DNA of 64,000 nucleotides from Phenylobacterium sp. SCN 70-31 (GCF_001724605.1 NZ_MEEX01000018.1:1-64000); one strand, 5' to 3'; positions 8,326 through 17,224 are shown, numbered from the stretch's first letter. Made by a program: numbers and translations. Notes: generated by a model not told the origin, from the letters alone.

Positions 8326-9524
8326 ACTTCGGCATCGACCGCCTGCTCGCCGAGCCCGGACTGCGCCGCCCCCTGGCTGGGCGCCGCGTGGCGCTGCTGG
8401 CCCATCCGGCGTCGGTCACGGCGGACCTGACCCACAGCCTCGACGCGCTCGCCGCCTGCCCCGACATCACGCTCTCGGCCGCCTTCGGCCCGCAGCACGG
8501 CCTGCGCGGCGACAAGCAGGACAACATGGTCGAGAGTCCGGATTTCGCCGACCCGATCCACGGCGTCCCGGTCTTCAGCCTGTATGGCGAGGTACGCCGG
8601 CCCACAGACGAAATGATGGACAGCTTCGACGTCCTGCTGGTCGACCTGCAGGACCTGGGCTGCCGCATCTACACCTTCGTCACCACCCTGCTCTACGTGC
8701 TGGAGGCCGCCGCGACGCACGGCAAGTCGGTGTGGGTGCTGGACCGGCCCAATCCGGTCGGCCGGCCGGTCGAGGGCCTGACCCTCCTGCCCGGCCACGA
8801 GAGCTTCGTCGGCGCCGGCCCCATGCCCATGCGCCACGGCCTGACGATGGGCGAGATGGGCCGCTGGTTCATCGCGCATTTCGGCCTCGACGTGGATTAT
8901 CGCGTCATCGAGATGACCGGCTGGGACCCCGAGGCCGCCCCCGGCCGGGGCTGGCCGCTGGGCGAACGCGTCTGGGTCAACCCCAGCCCCAACGCGCCGA
9001 ACCTCTGGATGGCGCGCGCCTACGCCGGGACGGTGATGCTGGAGGGGACCACCCTCTCGGAGGGCCGCGGCACGACGCGCCCGCTGGAACTGTTCGGCGC
9101 CCCCGACATCGACGCCCGCACGGTGATCGCCGGGATGCAAACCTTGGCGCCGCACTGGCTGGAGGGCTGCCGCCTTCGCGACGTCTGGTTCGAGCCCACC
9201 TTCCACAAGCATGTCGGCAAGCTGTGCGCCGGGGTCCAGATCCACACCGAAGGGCCGGACTACGACCACCGCGCCTTCCGCCCCTGGCGGCTCCAGGCGG
9301 CGGGCTTCAAAGCGATCCGGCGGTTGCGGCCCGACTATCCGCTCTGGCGCGACTTTCCCTATGAATACGTCCACGACCGCCTCGCCATCGACGTGATCAA
9401 CGGCGGGCCGGGCCTGCGCGAATGGGTGGACGACCCCGCCGCCGGGCCCGACGATCTGGACGCCCTGGCCCGGCCCGACGAGGCTGCGTGGGAAGAGGCC
9501 CGCGCCCCGCACCTGATCTACTGA
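8322..9524 (+). CDS. DUF1343 / NamZ-like exo-beta-N-acetylmuramidase family protein
   Basis: A 400-residue DUF1343 protein. Hallmarks are FGPQHGLRGDKQDNM near residue 60, LLVDLQDLGCRIYTF, the VLDRPNPVGR block and the C-terminal region with DFPYEY. Characterised relatives (NamZ, GH171) remove N-acetylmuramic acid from the non-reducing end of peptidoglycan fragments. No signal peptide is visible, which would fit a cytoplasmic recycling role. The start ATG at 8322 overlaps the preceding stop. Function is inferred from family membership only. Confidence 0.85.
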   Translation: MNFGIDRLLAEPGLRRPLAGRRVALLAHPASVTADLTHSLDALAACPDITLSAAFGPQHGLRGDKQDNMVESPDFADPIHGVPVFSLYGEVRRPTDEMMDSFDVLLVDLQDLGCRIYTFVTTLLYVLEAAATHGKSVWVLDRPNPVGRPVEGLTLLPGHESFVGAGPMPMRHGLTMGEMGRWFIAHFGLDVDYRVIEMTGWDPEAAPGRGWPLGERVWVNPSPNAPNLWMARAYAGTVMLEGTTLSEGRGTTRPLELFGAPDIDARTVIAGMQTLAPHWLEGCRLRDVWFEPTFHKHVGKLCAGVQIHTEGPDYDHRAFRPWRLQAAGFKAIRRLRPDYPLWRDFPYEYVHDRLAIDVINGGPGLREWVDDPAAGPDDLDALARPDEAAWEEARAPHLIY

Positions 9525-9629
9525 GCCCCTCTCCATTCCTCCCCTCTCCCGCCCATCTTGACGTGGGGTGACGGCTTACGCGGCCTGCGCCCGACGCTAT
9601 CGTCCGCGGGAAGAACGGGAGGAACGGCC

Positions 9630-10622
9630 ATGAAGGACTTCGCCGGAAAATTCGCCGTGGTGACGGGCGGCGGCACGGGCATGGGTCGCGAACTGGCCCG
9701 CCAGCTCATCGCCGAGGGATGCAGCGTCGCGATGTGCGACGTCTCGGACAAGGCCATGCAGGAGACGATCGCGCTCTGCCGGGCCGACGGCGTGCCCCAG
9801 GGCGCCAGGATCACCGCGCATGTCGCCGACGTATCGGACGAGGCGGCCCTGATCCGCTTCCGCGACGAGGCGGCCAAGCTGCACGACGCCGAGAAGCTGC
9901 ACCTGCTGTTCAACAACGCCGGCATCGGCGGCGGCGGTTCGATCGTGGCCGACGGCCGCGACGAGTGGGAGCGGACGTTCAACGTCTGCTGGGGCGGCGT
10001 CTACTACGGCGTGCGCACCTTCCTGCCGATGATGCTGGCCGCCGACGAGGCGCACATCGTCAACACCTCCAGCGTCAACGGCTTCTGGGCCAGCCTGGGC
10101 CCCAGCGTCTCCCACACGGCCTATGCCGCGGCGAAGTTCGCGGTGAAGGGCTTCACCGAGGCGCTGATCACCGACCTGCGGCTGAACGCCCCGCACATCA
10201 AGTGCTCGGTGGTGATGCCGGGCCACATCGGCACCATGATCGCCGGCAACTCGCGCAAGGTGATCCGCGGCGTCGAGGACGACACGCTGTCGACCGACGA
10301 GATCGCCCGCGCCCGCCAGCAGATGACCCGCATGGGCGTGGACGTCTCGCAGGTCCCCGATGCGGCGATCCAGGCCCTGGCCGACGAGCGGGCTCGCCGC
10401 TTCCTGGAAGACGCCCCCACCACGGCGGCGCAGGCGGCGACGATCATCCTGGACGGGGTGAAGGCCGAGCGCTGGCGCATCCTCGTGGGCGACGACGCCC
10501 AGAAGATGGACGCCCTGGTCCGCGCCGATCCCGAGAACGCCTACGAACCCGCCTTCTTCACGCGGCTGGCCAAGGATGTCGGCTGGCAGCTCAACGGCAT
10601 CGTCTCGGACGAAAGCGCCTGA
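9630..10622 (+). CDS. SDR family NAD(P)-dependent oxidoreductase
   Basis: A 330-residue short-chain dehydrogenase. The cofactor motif TGGGTGMG is at 12-19, NNAG at 95-98, the catalytic Ser in NTSSVNG near 148, and YAAAK gives Tyr165 and Lys169. It is longer than the usual 250 residues because of an insertion after GHIGTMI and a C-terminal extension, a form common in actinobacterial and caulobacterial acyl-CoA or steroid clusters. The ATG at 9630 has GGGAGGA upstream. It is convergent with the TonB-like gene. Substrate unknown. Confidence 0.87.
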   Translation: MKDFAGKFAVVTGGGTGMGRELARQLIAEGCSVAMCDVSDKAMQETIALCRADGVPQGARITAHVADVSDEAALIRFRDEAAKLHDAEKLHLLFNNAGIGGGGSIVADGRDEWERTFNVCWGGVYYGVRTFLPMMLAADEAHIVNTSSVNGFWASLGPSVSHTAYAAAKFAVKGFTEALITDLRLNAPHIKCSVVMPGHIGTMIAGNSRKVIRGVEDDTLSTDEIARARQQMTRMGVDVSQVPDAAIQALADERARRFLEDAPTTAAQAATIILDGVKAERWRILVGDDAQKMDALVRADPENAYEPAFFTRLAKDVGWQLNGIVSDESA

Positions 10623-10645
10623 GCCGCCTCCGCCGCTGACCGGCG

Positions 10646-11413
10646 TCAGCTTCGCGCCCGCCCACGGGCGGACAGCAGGTCGGACCAGCGCCAGGCGCCC
10701 GCGCCCAGCACCAGTCGCGGGCCGTCGTCGGTCTCGCCCAGCGCGATCTGGACCAGGCCGCGCACCGGCTGGGTCCGGCAGGCGTCGGGCGCGAAGCCCA
10801 CCTCCCAGATGATCGCCTCGCGGACGGCCGCCAGACCGCCTCCCGCCTCGCCGGGATGGCGCACCCAGTCGCCGTTCCAGACCCGGATCGCGGGCGCGGC
10901 GCCCTCGTCGGCGCGGTCGGTCAGCGCCCGGCCCACCGCCGCCCGGACACGGGCGTCGCGGCGCAGCCGCGCCTCCAGGCGCTCCAGCATGTCGCACTGG
11001 CCGGCGCCCGAGCCGCCCGCGCCCCCTCCCCCGCCCGCGCGAGCGGCGCCGGCGAGTTCGGCGGCGCTGACGCCGCTGGCGTCCGCGAACACCGATGGCG
11101 CGGGTCGAGCGATCGGCGCGGCGGCCTCCACCTTCCGCGCCGGCGGCGCGGGACGCGGCGTCACGGGCGGGGCCGATGCGGCCGGCGCGTCGTCGGGCGG
11201 GCCAGGCGGCCTGTCGGGCTCCGCCGCCCTCGCCGGAGGCGGCGCCGGGCGCGGCGGAACGAGGGCGACCTCGACGACACGCGGCGCGACGACCGGCGGC
11301 GCCTGCGGCGCGGCCAGGAGCATGACCGCCAGAAGCCCGCCGTGCAGCACCGCGCTCAGCGCGGCCGCCCAGCTCCGCGCGCCCTTCCGCAGGCCGCGGC
11401 GGGCCGCCTTCAT
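10646..11413 (-). CDS. Proline-rich TonB-like membrane protein
   Basis: A 255-residue protein laid out like an energy transducer: a basic N-terminus (MKAARRGLRKGAR), one transmembrane helix containing SAVLHG around residues 15-34, a long Pro/Ala-rich periplasm-spanning region (about 36-105), a Gly-rich linker, and a C-terminal domain with two cysteines (QCDML and APDACR). The C-terminal domain does not show the usual TonB signature, so I describe it as TonB-like rather than TonB. It is downstream of and on the same strand as the OmpA lipoprotein gene, 19 bp away, so an envelope role is likely. Confidence 0.6.
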   Translation of the reverse strand: MKAARRGLRKGARSWAAALSAVLHGGLLAVMLLAAPQAPPVVAPRVVEVALVPPRPAPPPARAAEPDRPPGPPDDAPAASAPPVTPRPAPPARKVEAAAPIARPAPSVFADASGVSAAELAGAARAGGGGGAGGSGAGQCDMLERLEARLRRDARVRAAVGRALTDRADEGAAPAIRVWNGDWVRHPGEAGGGLAAVREAIIWEVGFAPDACRTQPVRGLVQIALGETDDGPRLVLGAGAWRWSDLLSARGRARS

Positions 11414-11432
11414 GCCGCGGCCGGGTCCGGCG

Positions 11433-12002
11433 TCAGGTCAGAACCACCAGGACGACACGCCGGTTCTGCTGGCGGCCGTCGCGGTTGTCGTTCGGCGCCA
11501 TCGGCGAATCCGGGCCGTACGAGATCGTGCCCATGCGATTCAGGGCGACACCCTTCTGGTTGAGATAGCGCCGCACGGCCTCGGCCCGCTCTTCGCCGAG
11601 CCGATAGTTGTGGTCCTTGGAACCGGTGGCGTCGGTGTGTCCCTGGACCTCGACATAGACGTTGCGGTTCTCGGTCATCAGCCGCTCGACGAAGGCGTCC
11701 AGCCGGGCCTGCGCCTCAGGCGAGAGCGTCGCCTTGTCGACCGGGAACTTCATGCTGTCGTCTGACAGCACCTCCGTATAGAGGAACTTGCCCTCGGCCA
11801 GCTTGCCGGCGGCGGTCGCGCGGTCCAGGGCGTCCCGGGCCGTGCCTTCCACCGTCGCCACCCGCGTCTCCACCACATCGACGCGGCTTCCGACCAGCGC
11901 CGTCTGCTCGCGCACGAACCCCTTGGTGGCGCAGCCCCCAAGGCCGGCCATACCCAGCATCAGCGCCCCCGCCATCATCACCTTCGATCCCGCATGGATC
12001 AT
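11433..12002 (-). CDS. OmpA family peptidoglycan-binding lipoprotein
   Basis: A 189-residue lipoprotein. The signal ends in the lipobox LGGC with Cys24. A short coiled segment follows, then an OmpA C-terminal domain with VEVQGHTDATGSKDHNYRLGEERAEAV and the final NRRVVLVV strand, which binds peptidoglycan. The ATG at 12002 was chosen because GGAGAGG lies six bases upstream and the lipobox is then at the right distance; longer in-frame starts would bury the signal. It probably tethers the outer membrane to the wall, with the TonB-like gene behind it. Confidence 0.85.
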   Translation of the reverse strand: MIHAGSKVMMAGALMLGMAGLGGCATKGFVREQTALVGSRVDVVETRVATVEGTARDALDRATAAGKLAEGKFLYTEVLSDDSMKFPVDKATLSPEAQARLDAFVERLMTENRNVYVEVQGHTDATGSKDHNYRLGEERAEAVRRYLNQKGVALNRMGTISYGPDSPMAPNDNRDGRQQNRRVVLVVLT

Positions 12003-12189
12003 GTCTGGACCTCTCCGTTCGGTCGGCCCCACCAACCCAAACGCTCGCACCGGAACGCACGGTTTCGCCCGAAGACGGCCCTTTTCGGGCGCAGCTTGGC
12101 CGTGAAAGTCGCCGACCCCACACGGCATCTTAGGATTTTCCGGGTCTCATCTCCGCCGAACGACGACCGATCCAGAAAGGATCTGACAG

Positions 12190-13023
12190 ATGGCTGACCT
12201 TTGCCGCCGCCGCCTCATGTGGGCGCTGGGCGCCGGCCTCGCCGCGCTGCCCCTCCACGCCCTGGCCGAAGGCGGGATCGAAGACGAAGCCACGCCCAAA
12301 CCCAAGCCGAAGCCCCGCCCCAAGGCGCCCGCAAAGCCGGCCGCAAAGCCGTCCGAGGCGGCCAAGCCCGCCGCCGCCGCGGAACCGGAGGCCGCCCACG
12401 CCGCGCCGCCCTCGGTGACGCCAGAGGCGGCGATGACGCGCCTGATGGAAGGGAACGCCCGCTACGTGGACGGCCGCGCCACCCATCCCAACGCCGACGG
12501 CGCACGCCGCGTGGCGGTCTCGTCGGCCCAGCGGCCCTTCGCGACCATCCTGACCTGCGCCGACAGCCGCGTGGCGCCCGAGCTGATCTTCGACCAGGGC
12601 CTGGGCGACCTGTTCGTCATCCGCGTGGCGGGCAATGTGGTGGACGACGCGGTCCTGGCCTCGATCGAATACGCCGCCCTGCACCTGGGTTCGACGCTGG
12701 TGATGGTGCTGGGCCACGAACGCTGCGGCGCGGTGAAGGCCACGCTGGACGCGCTGGCCGGCCGGGGCGACCCGACGGACCGCGACACCCATATCGGCGC
12801 CCTGGCCGCGCTCATCACGCCGGCGGCCCAGGCGGTCCCGTCCGACGCGGACGACCGGCTGGACGCCGCGGTCTCGCTGAACGCCGCCCATGCCGCCGGC
12901 GAGATCTTCGCCGGCAGCCGGACGCTGCGGACCCGCGTCCTCGAGGGAAAACTGCGGATCGTGGCGGCCCGCTACGACCTGGACGACGGCCGCGTGACGC
13001 CCACCCGCGCCCGGCAGGCCTGA
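12190..13023 (+). CDS. Exported beta-class carbonic anhydrase
   Basis: A 277-residue protein interconverting CO2 and bicarbonate. Zinc ligands are Cys123 in CADSR, His176 and Cys179 in GHERCG, with the Asp125/Arg127 dyad intact. The N-terminus is an export signal (RRRLMWALGAGLAALPLHALA), followed by a Lys/Pro/Ala-rich linker from about 36 to 66 that probably spaces the domain from the membrane or wall. AAGGA seven bases before the ATG supports the start. It is divergent from the OmpA gene. A periplasmic role in CO2 or pH handling is likely. Confidence 0.9.
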   Translation: MADLCRRRLMWALGAGLAALPLHALAEGGIEDEATPKPKPKPRPKAPAKPAAKPSEAAKPAAAAEPEAAHAAPPSVTPEAAMTRLMEGNARYVDGRATHPNADGARRVAVSSAQRPFATILTCADSRVAPELIFDQGLGDLFVIRVAGNVVDDAVLASIEYAALHLGSTLVMVLGHERCGAVKATLDALAGRGDPTDRDTHIGALAALITPAAQAVPSDADDRLDAAVSLNAAHAAGEIFAGSRTLRTRVLEGKLRIVAARYDLDDGRVTPTRARQA

Positions 13024-13043
13024 CGGACCGGGAGGCCGAGCCC

Positions 13044-13724
13044 TCAGGGCGCCTTCGGTGGCCCCGCCCGCCGGGCCCGCCGCACCGCCGTCGCCAGGGC
13101 GCCGTCGTCAAGCGCTCCCTGAAGCAGGTAGGGCCCCACCACATAGGACGGCGTCCCCTGCAGCCCGAGGCCGAAGGCCTGGGCGTTGTGCCGGCCGATC
13201 TGCCGCTCGAGCGCGTCGGCATGCGCTTCGAGGTCCGCGGCCAACCGTCCGGGATCGGCGCCCGCCGCCGCCGCGATCGCCAACGACCGTTCGGGCGTGA
13301 GCGCGCCGGGCGCCGCCATCAGCGCGTCGTGGACCGCGTCGTAGCGCCCCTGGCGATGGGCCGCGAGCGCGACCCGCGCGGCGAAGATCGATCCCTCGCC
13401 GCGGATCGGCCAGTCCTTCCAGACCACCTGGACGCCGGAATCGTCCGCCAGCAGCCGGCGCAGGGCCGGGTCGGTGCGCTTGCAGACGCCGCACTGGTAG
13501 TCCGTGAACACCACCACGACCACGTCCGGCCGCGCCGCCCCCGAACGCGGAGAGCCGGGGTCGTCCAGGACCGAGGCGACCACCGGCGTGCGTGTCAGCA
13601 CCGGCCCGTCCGGCGGCTGCATCCCGAGCGCCAGCGAGACCAACAGGCCGGCCCCCACGGCCAGCGCGAGCGACAGCCCCGGCCGGCGGCCCAGCCAGCG
13701 CCCGATGTCCGAGGCCGCCCTCAT
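13044..13724 (-). CDS. DsbA-family thioredoxin-like protein, membrane anchored
   Basis: A 226-residue protein with an N-terminal transmembrane anchor (about residues 17-34), then a DsbA-type thioredoxin fold. The redox motif is CGVC at residues 78-81 in TDYQCGVCKR, and the cis-proline loop is GTPSYV. Such proteins form or shuffle disulfides in the periplasm. The ATG at 13724 is preceded by GAGGG and lies 10 bp after the stop of the Crp/Fnr regulator, so the two are likely one transcript. Control of a thiol-redox protein by a Crp/Fnr-type regulator is plausible but not shown. Confidence 0.83.
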   Translation of the reverse strand: MRAASDIGRWLGRRPGLSLALAVGAGLLVSLALGMQPPDGPVLTRTPVVASVLDDPGSPRSGAARPDVVVVVFTDYQCGVCKRTDPALRRLLADDSGVQVVWKDWPIRGEGSIFAARVALAAHRQGRYDAVHDALMAAPGALTPERSLAIAAAAGADPGRLAADLEAHADALERQIGRHNAQAFGLGLQGTPSYVVGPYLLQGALDDGALATAVRRARRAGPPKAP

Positions 13725-13734
13725 CCGCCCACCC

Positions 13735-14415
13735 TCATCCGCCCGCCATCCGGCGCAGTCCCGCAGGGTCCACCACGGTGAGAACCCCATAGGACCGTCG
13801 GATCAGCCCCGCCCGCTCGAACGCGGCCAGATGGACGTTGGCGGTCTTGCGGGTCAGGCCCACCATTTCGCCCAAGGCCTGCTGGGTGGCGTGGACCGTC
13901 CTGTCGGGCGCGGCGCGGGCCATCAGCTCCAGCCGGCGCGCCAGGCGTTCGCGCGGAGGCAGCGCCGTCAGCTCGGCCACCATCTCCAGCAGGTTGCGGA
14001 GCTGGAGATAGAGCAGGGCCGAGACCGCTTCCCACACCCGCGGGGCGTCGTGCGCGATGCGCGACAGCGCGCGGTCCGACACCTGCAGGATACGGCTCTC
14101 CGTCCGGCAGATGGCCGTCACCAGGCGCGGGCCGCCGCCGAAACGCGTGGTCTGTCCGAGCGCCGCGCCGGGCGGAAGCTGGCCGATCAGAACCTCCCGG
14201 TCGCCAGGCGCCTGGCAGTAGAGCTGGAGCACGCCGTCCAGCAGCACCAGCACGCCGGTCTGGTCGTCGCCCTCGGCCTGCACCCACTCACCCGGCCCCA
14301 GCGCCACGACCCGGCCGTGCGCCAGCAGCGCCCCGACGAGGTCGTCGCCACCCTGTCGCAGCCATTCGGCGCGACGCAGGCAGGCTTCGGCGAGGGCGCG
14401 ATCGTCCGGAGACAT
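13735..14415 (-). CDS. Crp/Fnr family transcriptional regulator
   Basis: A 226-residue regulator with an N-terminal cyclic-nucleotide-type beta-barrel (VVALGPGEWVQAEGD through GGGPRLVTAICRT) and a C-terminal winged HTH (ATQQALGEMVGLTRKTANVHL). No Fnr-type N-terminal cysteine cluster is seen, so oxygen sensing through an iron-sulfur cluster is unlikely. The start at 14415 follows GGAAG very closely, so it is uncertain. A 16-bp palindrome nine bases upstream has the TGTNA-N6-TNACA layout bound by this family, suggesting autoregulation and shared control with the divergent dioxygenase gene. Confidence 0.85.
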   Translation of the reverse strand: MSPDDRALAEACLRRAEWLRQGGDDLVGALLAHGRVVALGPGEWVQAEGDDQTGVLVLLDGVLQLYCQAPGDREVLIGQLPPGAALGQTTRFGGGPRLVTAICRTESRILQVSDRALSRIAHDAPRVWEAVSALLYLQLRNLLEMVAELTALPPRERLARRLELMARAAPDRTVHATQQALGEMVGLTRKTANVHLAAFERAGLIRRSYGVLTVVDPAGLRRMAGG

Positions 14416-14423
14416 TCTTCCAG

Positions 14424-14439
14424 TGTAACGATCGTGACA
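14424..14439. promoter_or_regulatory. Crp/Fnr-type operator palindrome
   Basis: The sequence TGTAACGATCGTGACA is a near-perfect inverted repeat with 5+6+5 spacing, the geometry of Crp-type sites. It lies between the divergent Crp/Fnr gene (start 14415) and the TauD-type gene (start 14492), so one site could govern both. Confidence 0.6.
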
Positions 14440-14491
14440 TTCCTGTCCAAGTCCGCGTGGCCTGATCCGTTCAAAGACGAGGGAGGAGACG

Positions 14492-15316
14492 ATGGCGGAC
14501 GTCCTGGACATCGATCAGGTCGAGGGTTGCGGCGCGCGGGTTCGCGGGCTGGACGTGCGCAAGGCGTCCGACGCCCAGATCGACGCCATCCGCGAGGCCG
14601 TCTTCCATCGCGGCGTGGTGGCCTTCGACGATCAGGTCCTGACGCCGGACGACCAGATCGCGTTCGCGCGCCGGATCGCGCCCATCGTGGTCAACCGCTA
14701 CTTCCCCAAGACCGAACGCTGGCCCGAGATCGCCAAGGTCGAGAAGACCGAGGACCAGAAGGCCAACATCGGTGGCGGCTGGCACACCGACCACAGCTAC
14801 GACGCGGCGCCGGCCATGGGGTCGGTCCTGCTCGCGATCCACACCCCGCCCACGGGCGGCGACACCCTGTTCGCCGACATGTACGAGGCCCTCCCCGACG
14901 CCACGAAGGCGCGGATCGCAGGCCTTGAGGCGCCCCACGCCTCGGCCCATGTGTTCGGTGAGGGTGGCGCCTATGCCGGAACCGATCAGGCGAACCTGTC
15001 GGGCCACCCGGACACGCCGGAGGCGGTGCATCCCGTGGTCGTCACCCATCCCGGCAGCGGCCGGAAGGCGCTGTTCGTGAACCCGGCCTTCACGCGGGAG
15101 GTCGTCGGCCTCCCGGCGGAAGAGGGCGCCGCCCTGCTGACGGAACTGTACGCCCACGCGATCCAGCCCCGTTTCGTGGCCCGCTACGCCTGGCGTCCCG
15201 GGACGATGGCGGTGTGGGACAACCGCTGCACCTGGCATTTCGCCATGAACGACTACCACGGCCACTACCGCCTGATGCACCGGATCACCCTGGACGGGGG
15301 CCCCCTGGATGCCTGA
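14492..15316 (+). CDS. TauD/TfdA family Fe(II)/2-oxoglutarate dioxygenase
   Basis: A 274-residue dioxygenase. The iron ligands are His98 and Asp100 in WHTDHS and His249 in CTWHFAMND; the 2-oxoglutarate-binding arginine is at 260 or 264 in HYRLMHRITL. Family members hydroxylate sulfonates, phenoxyacetates, carnitine-related compounds and other small acids; the substrate cannot be told from the sequence. It is divergent from the Crp/Fnr regulator gene and shares its palindromic operator. The start is supported by GGGAGGAG just upstream. Confidence 0.9.
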   Translation: MADVLDIDQVEGCGARVRGLDVRKASDAQIDAIREAVFHRGVVAFDDQVLTPDDQIAFARRIAPIVVNRYFPKTERWPEIAKVEKTEDQKANIGGGWHTDHSYDAAPAMGSVLLAIHTPPTGGDTLFADMYEALPDATKARIAGLEAPHASAHVFGEGGAYAGTDQANLSGHPDTPEAVHPVVVTHPGSGRKALFVNPAFTREVVGLPAEEGAALLTELYAHAIQPRFVARYAWRPGTMAVWDNRCTWHFAMNDYHGHYRLMHRITLDGGPLDA

Positions 15317-15357
15317 GACGGGCCCAAGACGGGCCTGAGGGGTTCGAGACGGGTCGC

Positions 15358-15594
15358 CTACTCGGCCTGGGCGGGGCGGAACGCCGAGGGCGGAGTCTTG
15401 GCCCACTCGGATCGCCGGCAGTCGCCCTCCGGCTGAAGCTGGAACTCGGCGGCCGCCCGCCAGCAGGCGGCCTCCTCGCGCTGGATGTTCCAGGCCCACG
15501 CCAGCCAGACGCACATCAGGCCGAGCCCCACGCACAGCCCCGCCATCACGAGGATCGCAAATGGGGTTCCGGTCCGGCGGCGCATCTCAGCCAT
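15358..15594 (-). CDS. Small single-pass membrane protein
   Basis: A 78-residue protein with one hydrophobic helix (FAILVMAGLCVGLGLMCVWL, about residues 12-31), followed by a hydrophilic tail with two cysteines (AACWRAA and GDCRRSE). I do not recognise the family. The start at 15594 (MAEMRRR) puts positive charge before the helix, giving an N-in topology. It is downstream of the 65-residue gene on the same strand. Confidence 0.5.
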   Translation of the reverse strand: MAEMRRRTGTPFAILVMAGLCVGLGLMCVWLAWAWNIQREEAACWRAAAEFQLQPEGDCRRSEWAKTPPSAFRPAQAE

Positions 15595-15641
15595 GTGCTG
15601 GCTTTCGCGCAACCCGAGGCGTCCGGCAAGAGGGCTGGATC

Positions 15642-15839
15642 TCAGCGGGCCGTATCCAGGCGCCCGACGGCCCCCACCTGGCGCTCGCCCTGCCACACGA
15701 CGACCTCGACGGCGCTGTCGTGCTCGGACAGCACCCGACCGGCCCGCACGAGAGCGTGGGCGTCATCCTGATGCTCGAACGTCTCGAAAGCCGTCGACGA
15801 CCCGTCGGACCGGCAGGGGTAGAACGTGAACAGCGGCAT
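15642..15839 (-). CDS. Small conserved protein (65 aa)
   Basis: A 65-residue soluble protein beginning MPLFTFYPCRSDGSS, with a predicted alpha/beta character and no cysteine cluster. GGGGAG eight bases before the ATG supports it as a real gene. It resembles other tiny acidic caulobacterial proteins that carry variants of FE.DDAHALVRA and VVVWQGER; three comparable small genes are elsewhere in this window. Function unknown. Confidence 0.6.
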   Translation of the reverse strand: MPLFTFYPCRSDGSSTAFETFEHQDDAHALVRAGRVLSEHDSAVEVVVWQGERQVGAVGRLDTAR

Positions 15840-15984
15840 GACGCAACTCCCCGGCGACGAACAGGAGCGCAAGCACTCAACTTTGGATGCGCGGCCCCCC
15901 GCGCGGGTCTCACACCCTTATACATCCTTCACCGGAAAGTTGTGTCAGGCGCCCGACACTTTCGCGCATCAGGCGTATTTCCCG

Positions 15985-16392
15985 CTACGGTGACCGGCGG
16001 CCGCTCCGTTCCAGCGCCGCAGCGAGCCGATCCATCGCGACCTTGAGCTGGACCCGCAGTTCGTTGGCCGTCGCCAGGACCAGGGCTGAAACCGCCCAGA
16101 AGGTCAGCAGCGCCGCCGCGGCGCCCGGGTGGACGGCGCCCCCGGGGCTCAGGAACAGCCGCCAGCCGATCGCCCCTCCTGCGGCCATCACCAACACCCC
16201 GCAGAACGGCCCACGGGCCAGCCCGGCGGCCAGGACCGCCGCGACGTACAGCATGAACGGCGAGAGCGCGCCGAGGTCGCCGTTGAGCATGAGGCGGACG
16301 AGCGTCGCCGCCCCCACCAGGACCGCCGCCACGGCCAGGCTGATCGACGCCTGAAGCGCCCGGTTTCCGGAGGGTCTCGGCGAGGCGGCCAT
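15985..16392 (-). CDS. Four-helix membrane protein, DUF4118-like
   Basis: A 135-residue integral membrane protein with about four hydrophobic segments between residues 13 and 110 and a charged C-terminal helix (ELRVQLKVAMDRLAAALERS). The pattern LSPFMLYVAAVLAAGLARG resembles the DUF4118 membrane module usually found at the N-terminus of sensor kinases. Here no kinase follows, so it is a free-standing sensor-like module. Transcribed alone; function unknown. Confidence 0.6.
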   Translation of the reverse strand: MAASPRPSGNRALQASISLAVAAVLVGAATLVRLMLNGDLGALSPFMLYVAAVLAAGLARGPFCGVLVMAAGGAIGWRLFLSPGGAVHPGAAAALLTFWAVSALVLATANELRVQLKVAMDRLAAALERSGRRSP

Positions 16393-16606
16393 ACGTCAGC
16401 TTTGTCGGACGCGGCGGGGGAAGGCAATCGGCTTCGCGGGCGATGCGAAGACCCGCCCGGGGAACGGGCGTTGTGGGAAGGGACGGCCAGGCTGGTTTCG
16501 GCCACCCGTGAAGGCCGATCCGGCGGGATTTCGCATGGGGGCGTCACCCCACCGGAAGAACCTGCGCGGAATCACGGATGGCCGAAATGAGCCCGGCCGC
16601 CAGCCC

Positions 16607-17122
16607 TCATCCCGTCGGCGCGTCCACCGGCGCCGCATCCCCGGCCGGCGCGGCTTCGTAGCCCGCGGGCGGCTCGTACGCCGGCGGCGCGGGAGGCGCA
16701 TCGCAGCCCTTGCCCGAATAGAGGCCCACCATCACCGCCTTGCGGGTCGTGGCGGTCTGAACCTGGGCCTCGGCCTCGGCGCGCACCTGCGCGGCGCGCT
16801 GCTTGGCCATCGCCGCGGCGTTGTTGGCGAACATCCCCGCGCCGGGCACGCGGCCCAGAACGCCTGCCCGCAGCATGCCTTCGACCGCCACGGTCGAAGC
16901 CAGTCCCGCGCCCTGGGCCGAGCCGTCGGCCTTGACCACCCGGGCGTTGGCCTCGGCCACGATCTGGTCCATCCGCGCCGACTCGTTCGCGATCGCGTTG
17001 CAATCCATCTGGGCGTCGCCCGGATAGCTCACCTGCAGGCCCTGGGCCGAAGCCGGCGACGCGAGCATCAGCGCCGACGCAGCGGCCGCCATGATGATTG
17101 TACGTTTCACTCTCGCCCCCAT
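16607..17122 (-). CDS. Exported hypothetical protein with coiled-coil segment
   Basis: A 171-residue secreted protein: signal peptide through ASPASA (about residue 25), an alpha-helical Ala/Gln/Glu-rich middle (DCNAIANESARMDQIV and AAAMAKQRAAQVRAEAEAQ), and a Pro-rich C-terminus with GCDAPPAPPAYEPP. Two cysteines could pair. I chose the ATG at 17122; a GTG twelve bases in is an alternative with a better upstream purine run. Similar uncharacterised proteins occur in Caulobacterales. Confidence 0.6.
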   Translation of the reverse strand: MGARVKRTIIMAAAASALMLASPASAQGLQVSYPGDAQMDCNAIANESARMDQIVAEANARVVKADGSAQGAGLASTVAVEGMLRAGVLGRVPGAGMFANNAAAMAKQRAAQVRAEAEAQVQTATTRKAVMVGLYSGKGCDAPPAPPAYEPPAGYEAAPAGDAAPVDAPTG

Positions 17123-17197
17123 GAACCCGCTTTCCAGCAAGCTACGTCCGGCCGGGCTGCGAAACCTCCCCCGTTTGGGGGTGCTGCGTCTCCCGCG

Positions 17198-17219
17198 CCG
17201 GTCCCAACCCTGGGACCGG
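17198..17219. terminator. Perfect 9-bp hairpin, terminator-like
   Basis: CCGGTCCCA and TGGGACCGG pair perfectly around ACCC just past the stop of the LuxR-hydrolase gene on its strand. No T-tract follows, so it may be a weak terminator or an mRNA-stabilising hairpin. A second short stem, CCCCC-GTTT-GGGGG, lies about 30 bp further on. Confidence 0.45.
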
Positions 17220-17224
17220 GGGCT

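Noticed and set aside
12295..12360. Lys/Pro/Ala repeat of the carbonic anhydrase gene as a mobile or tandem repeat element
   Set aside because: It is an ordinary low-complexity linker between an export signal and the enzyme domain, without DNA-level periodicity beyond that.
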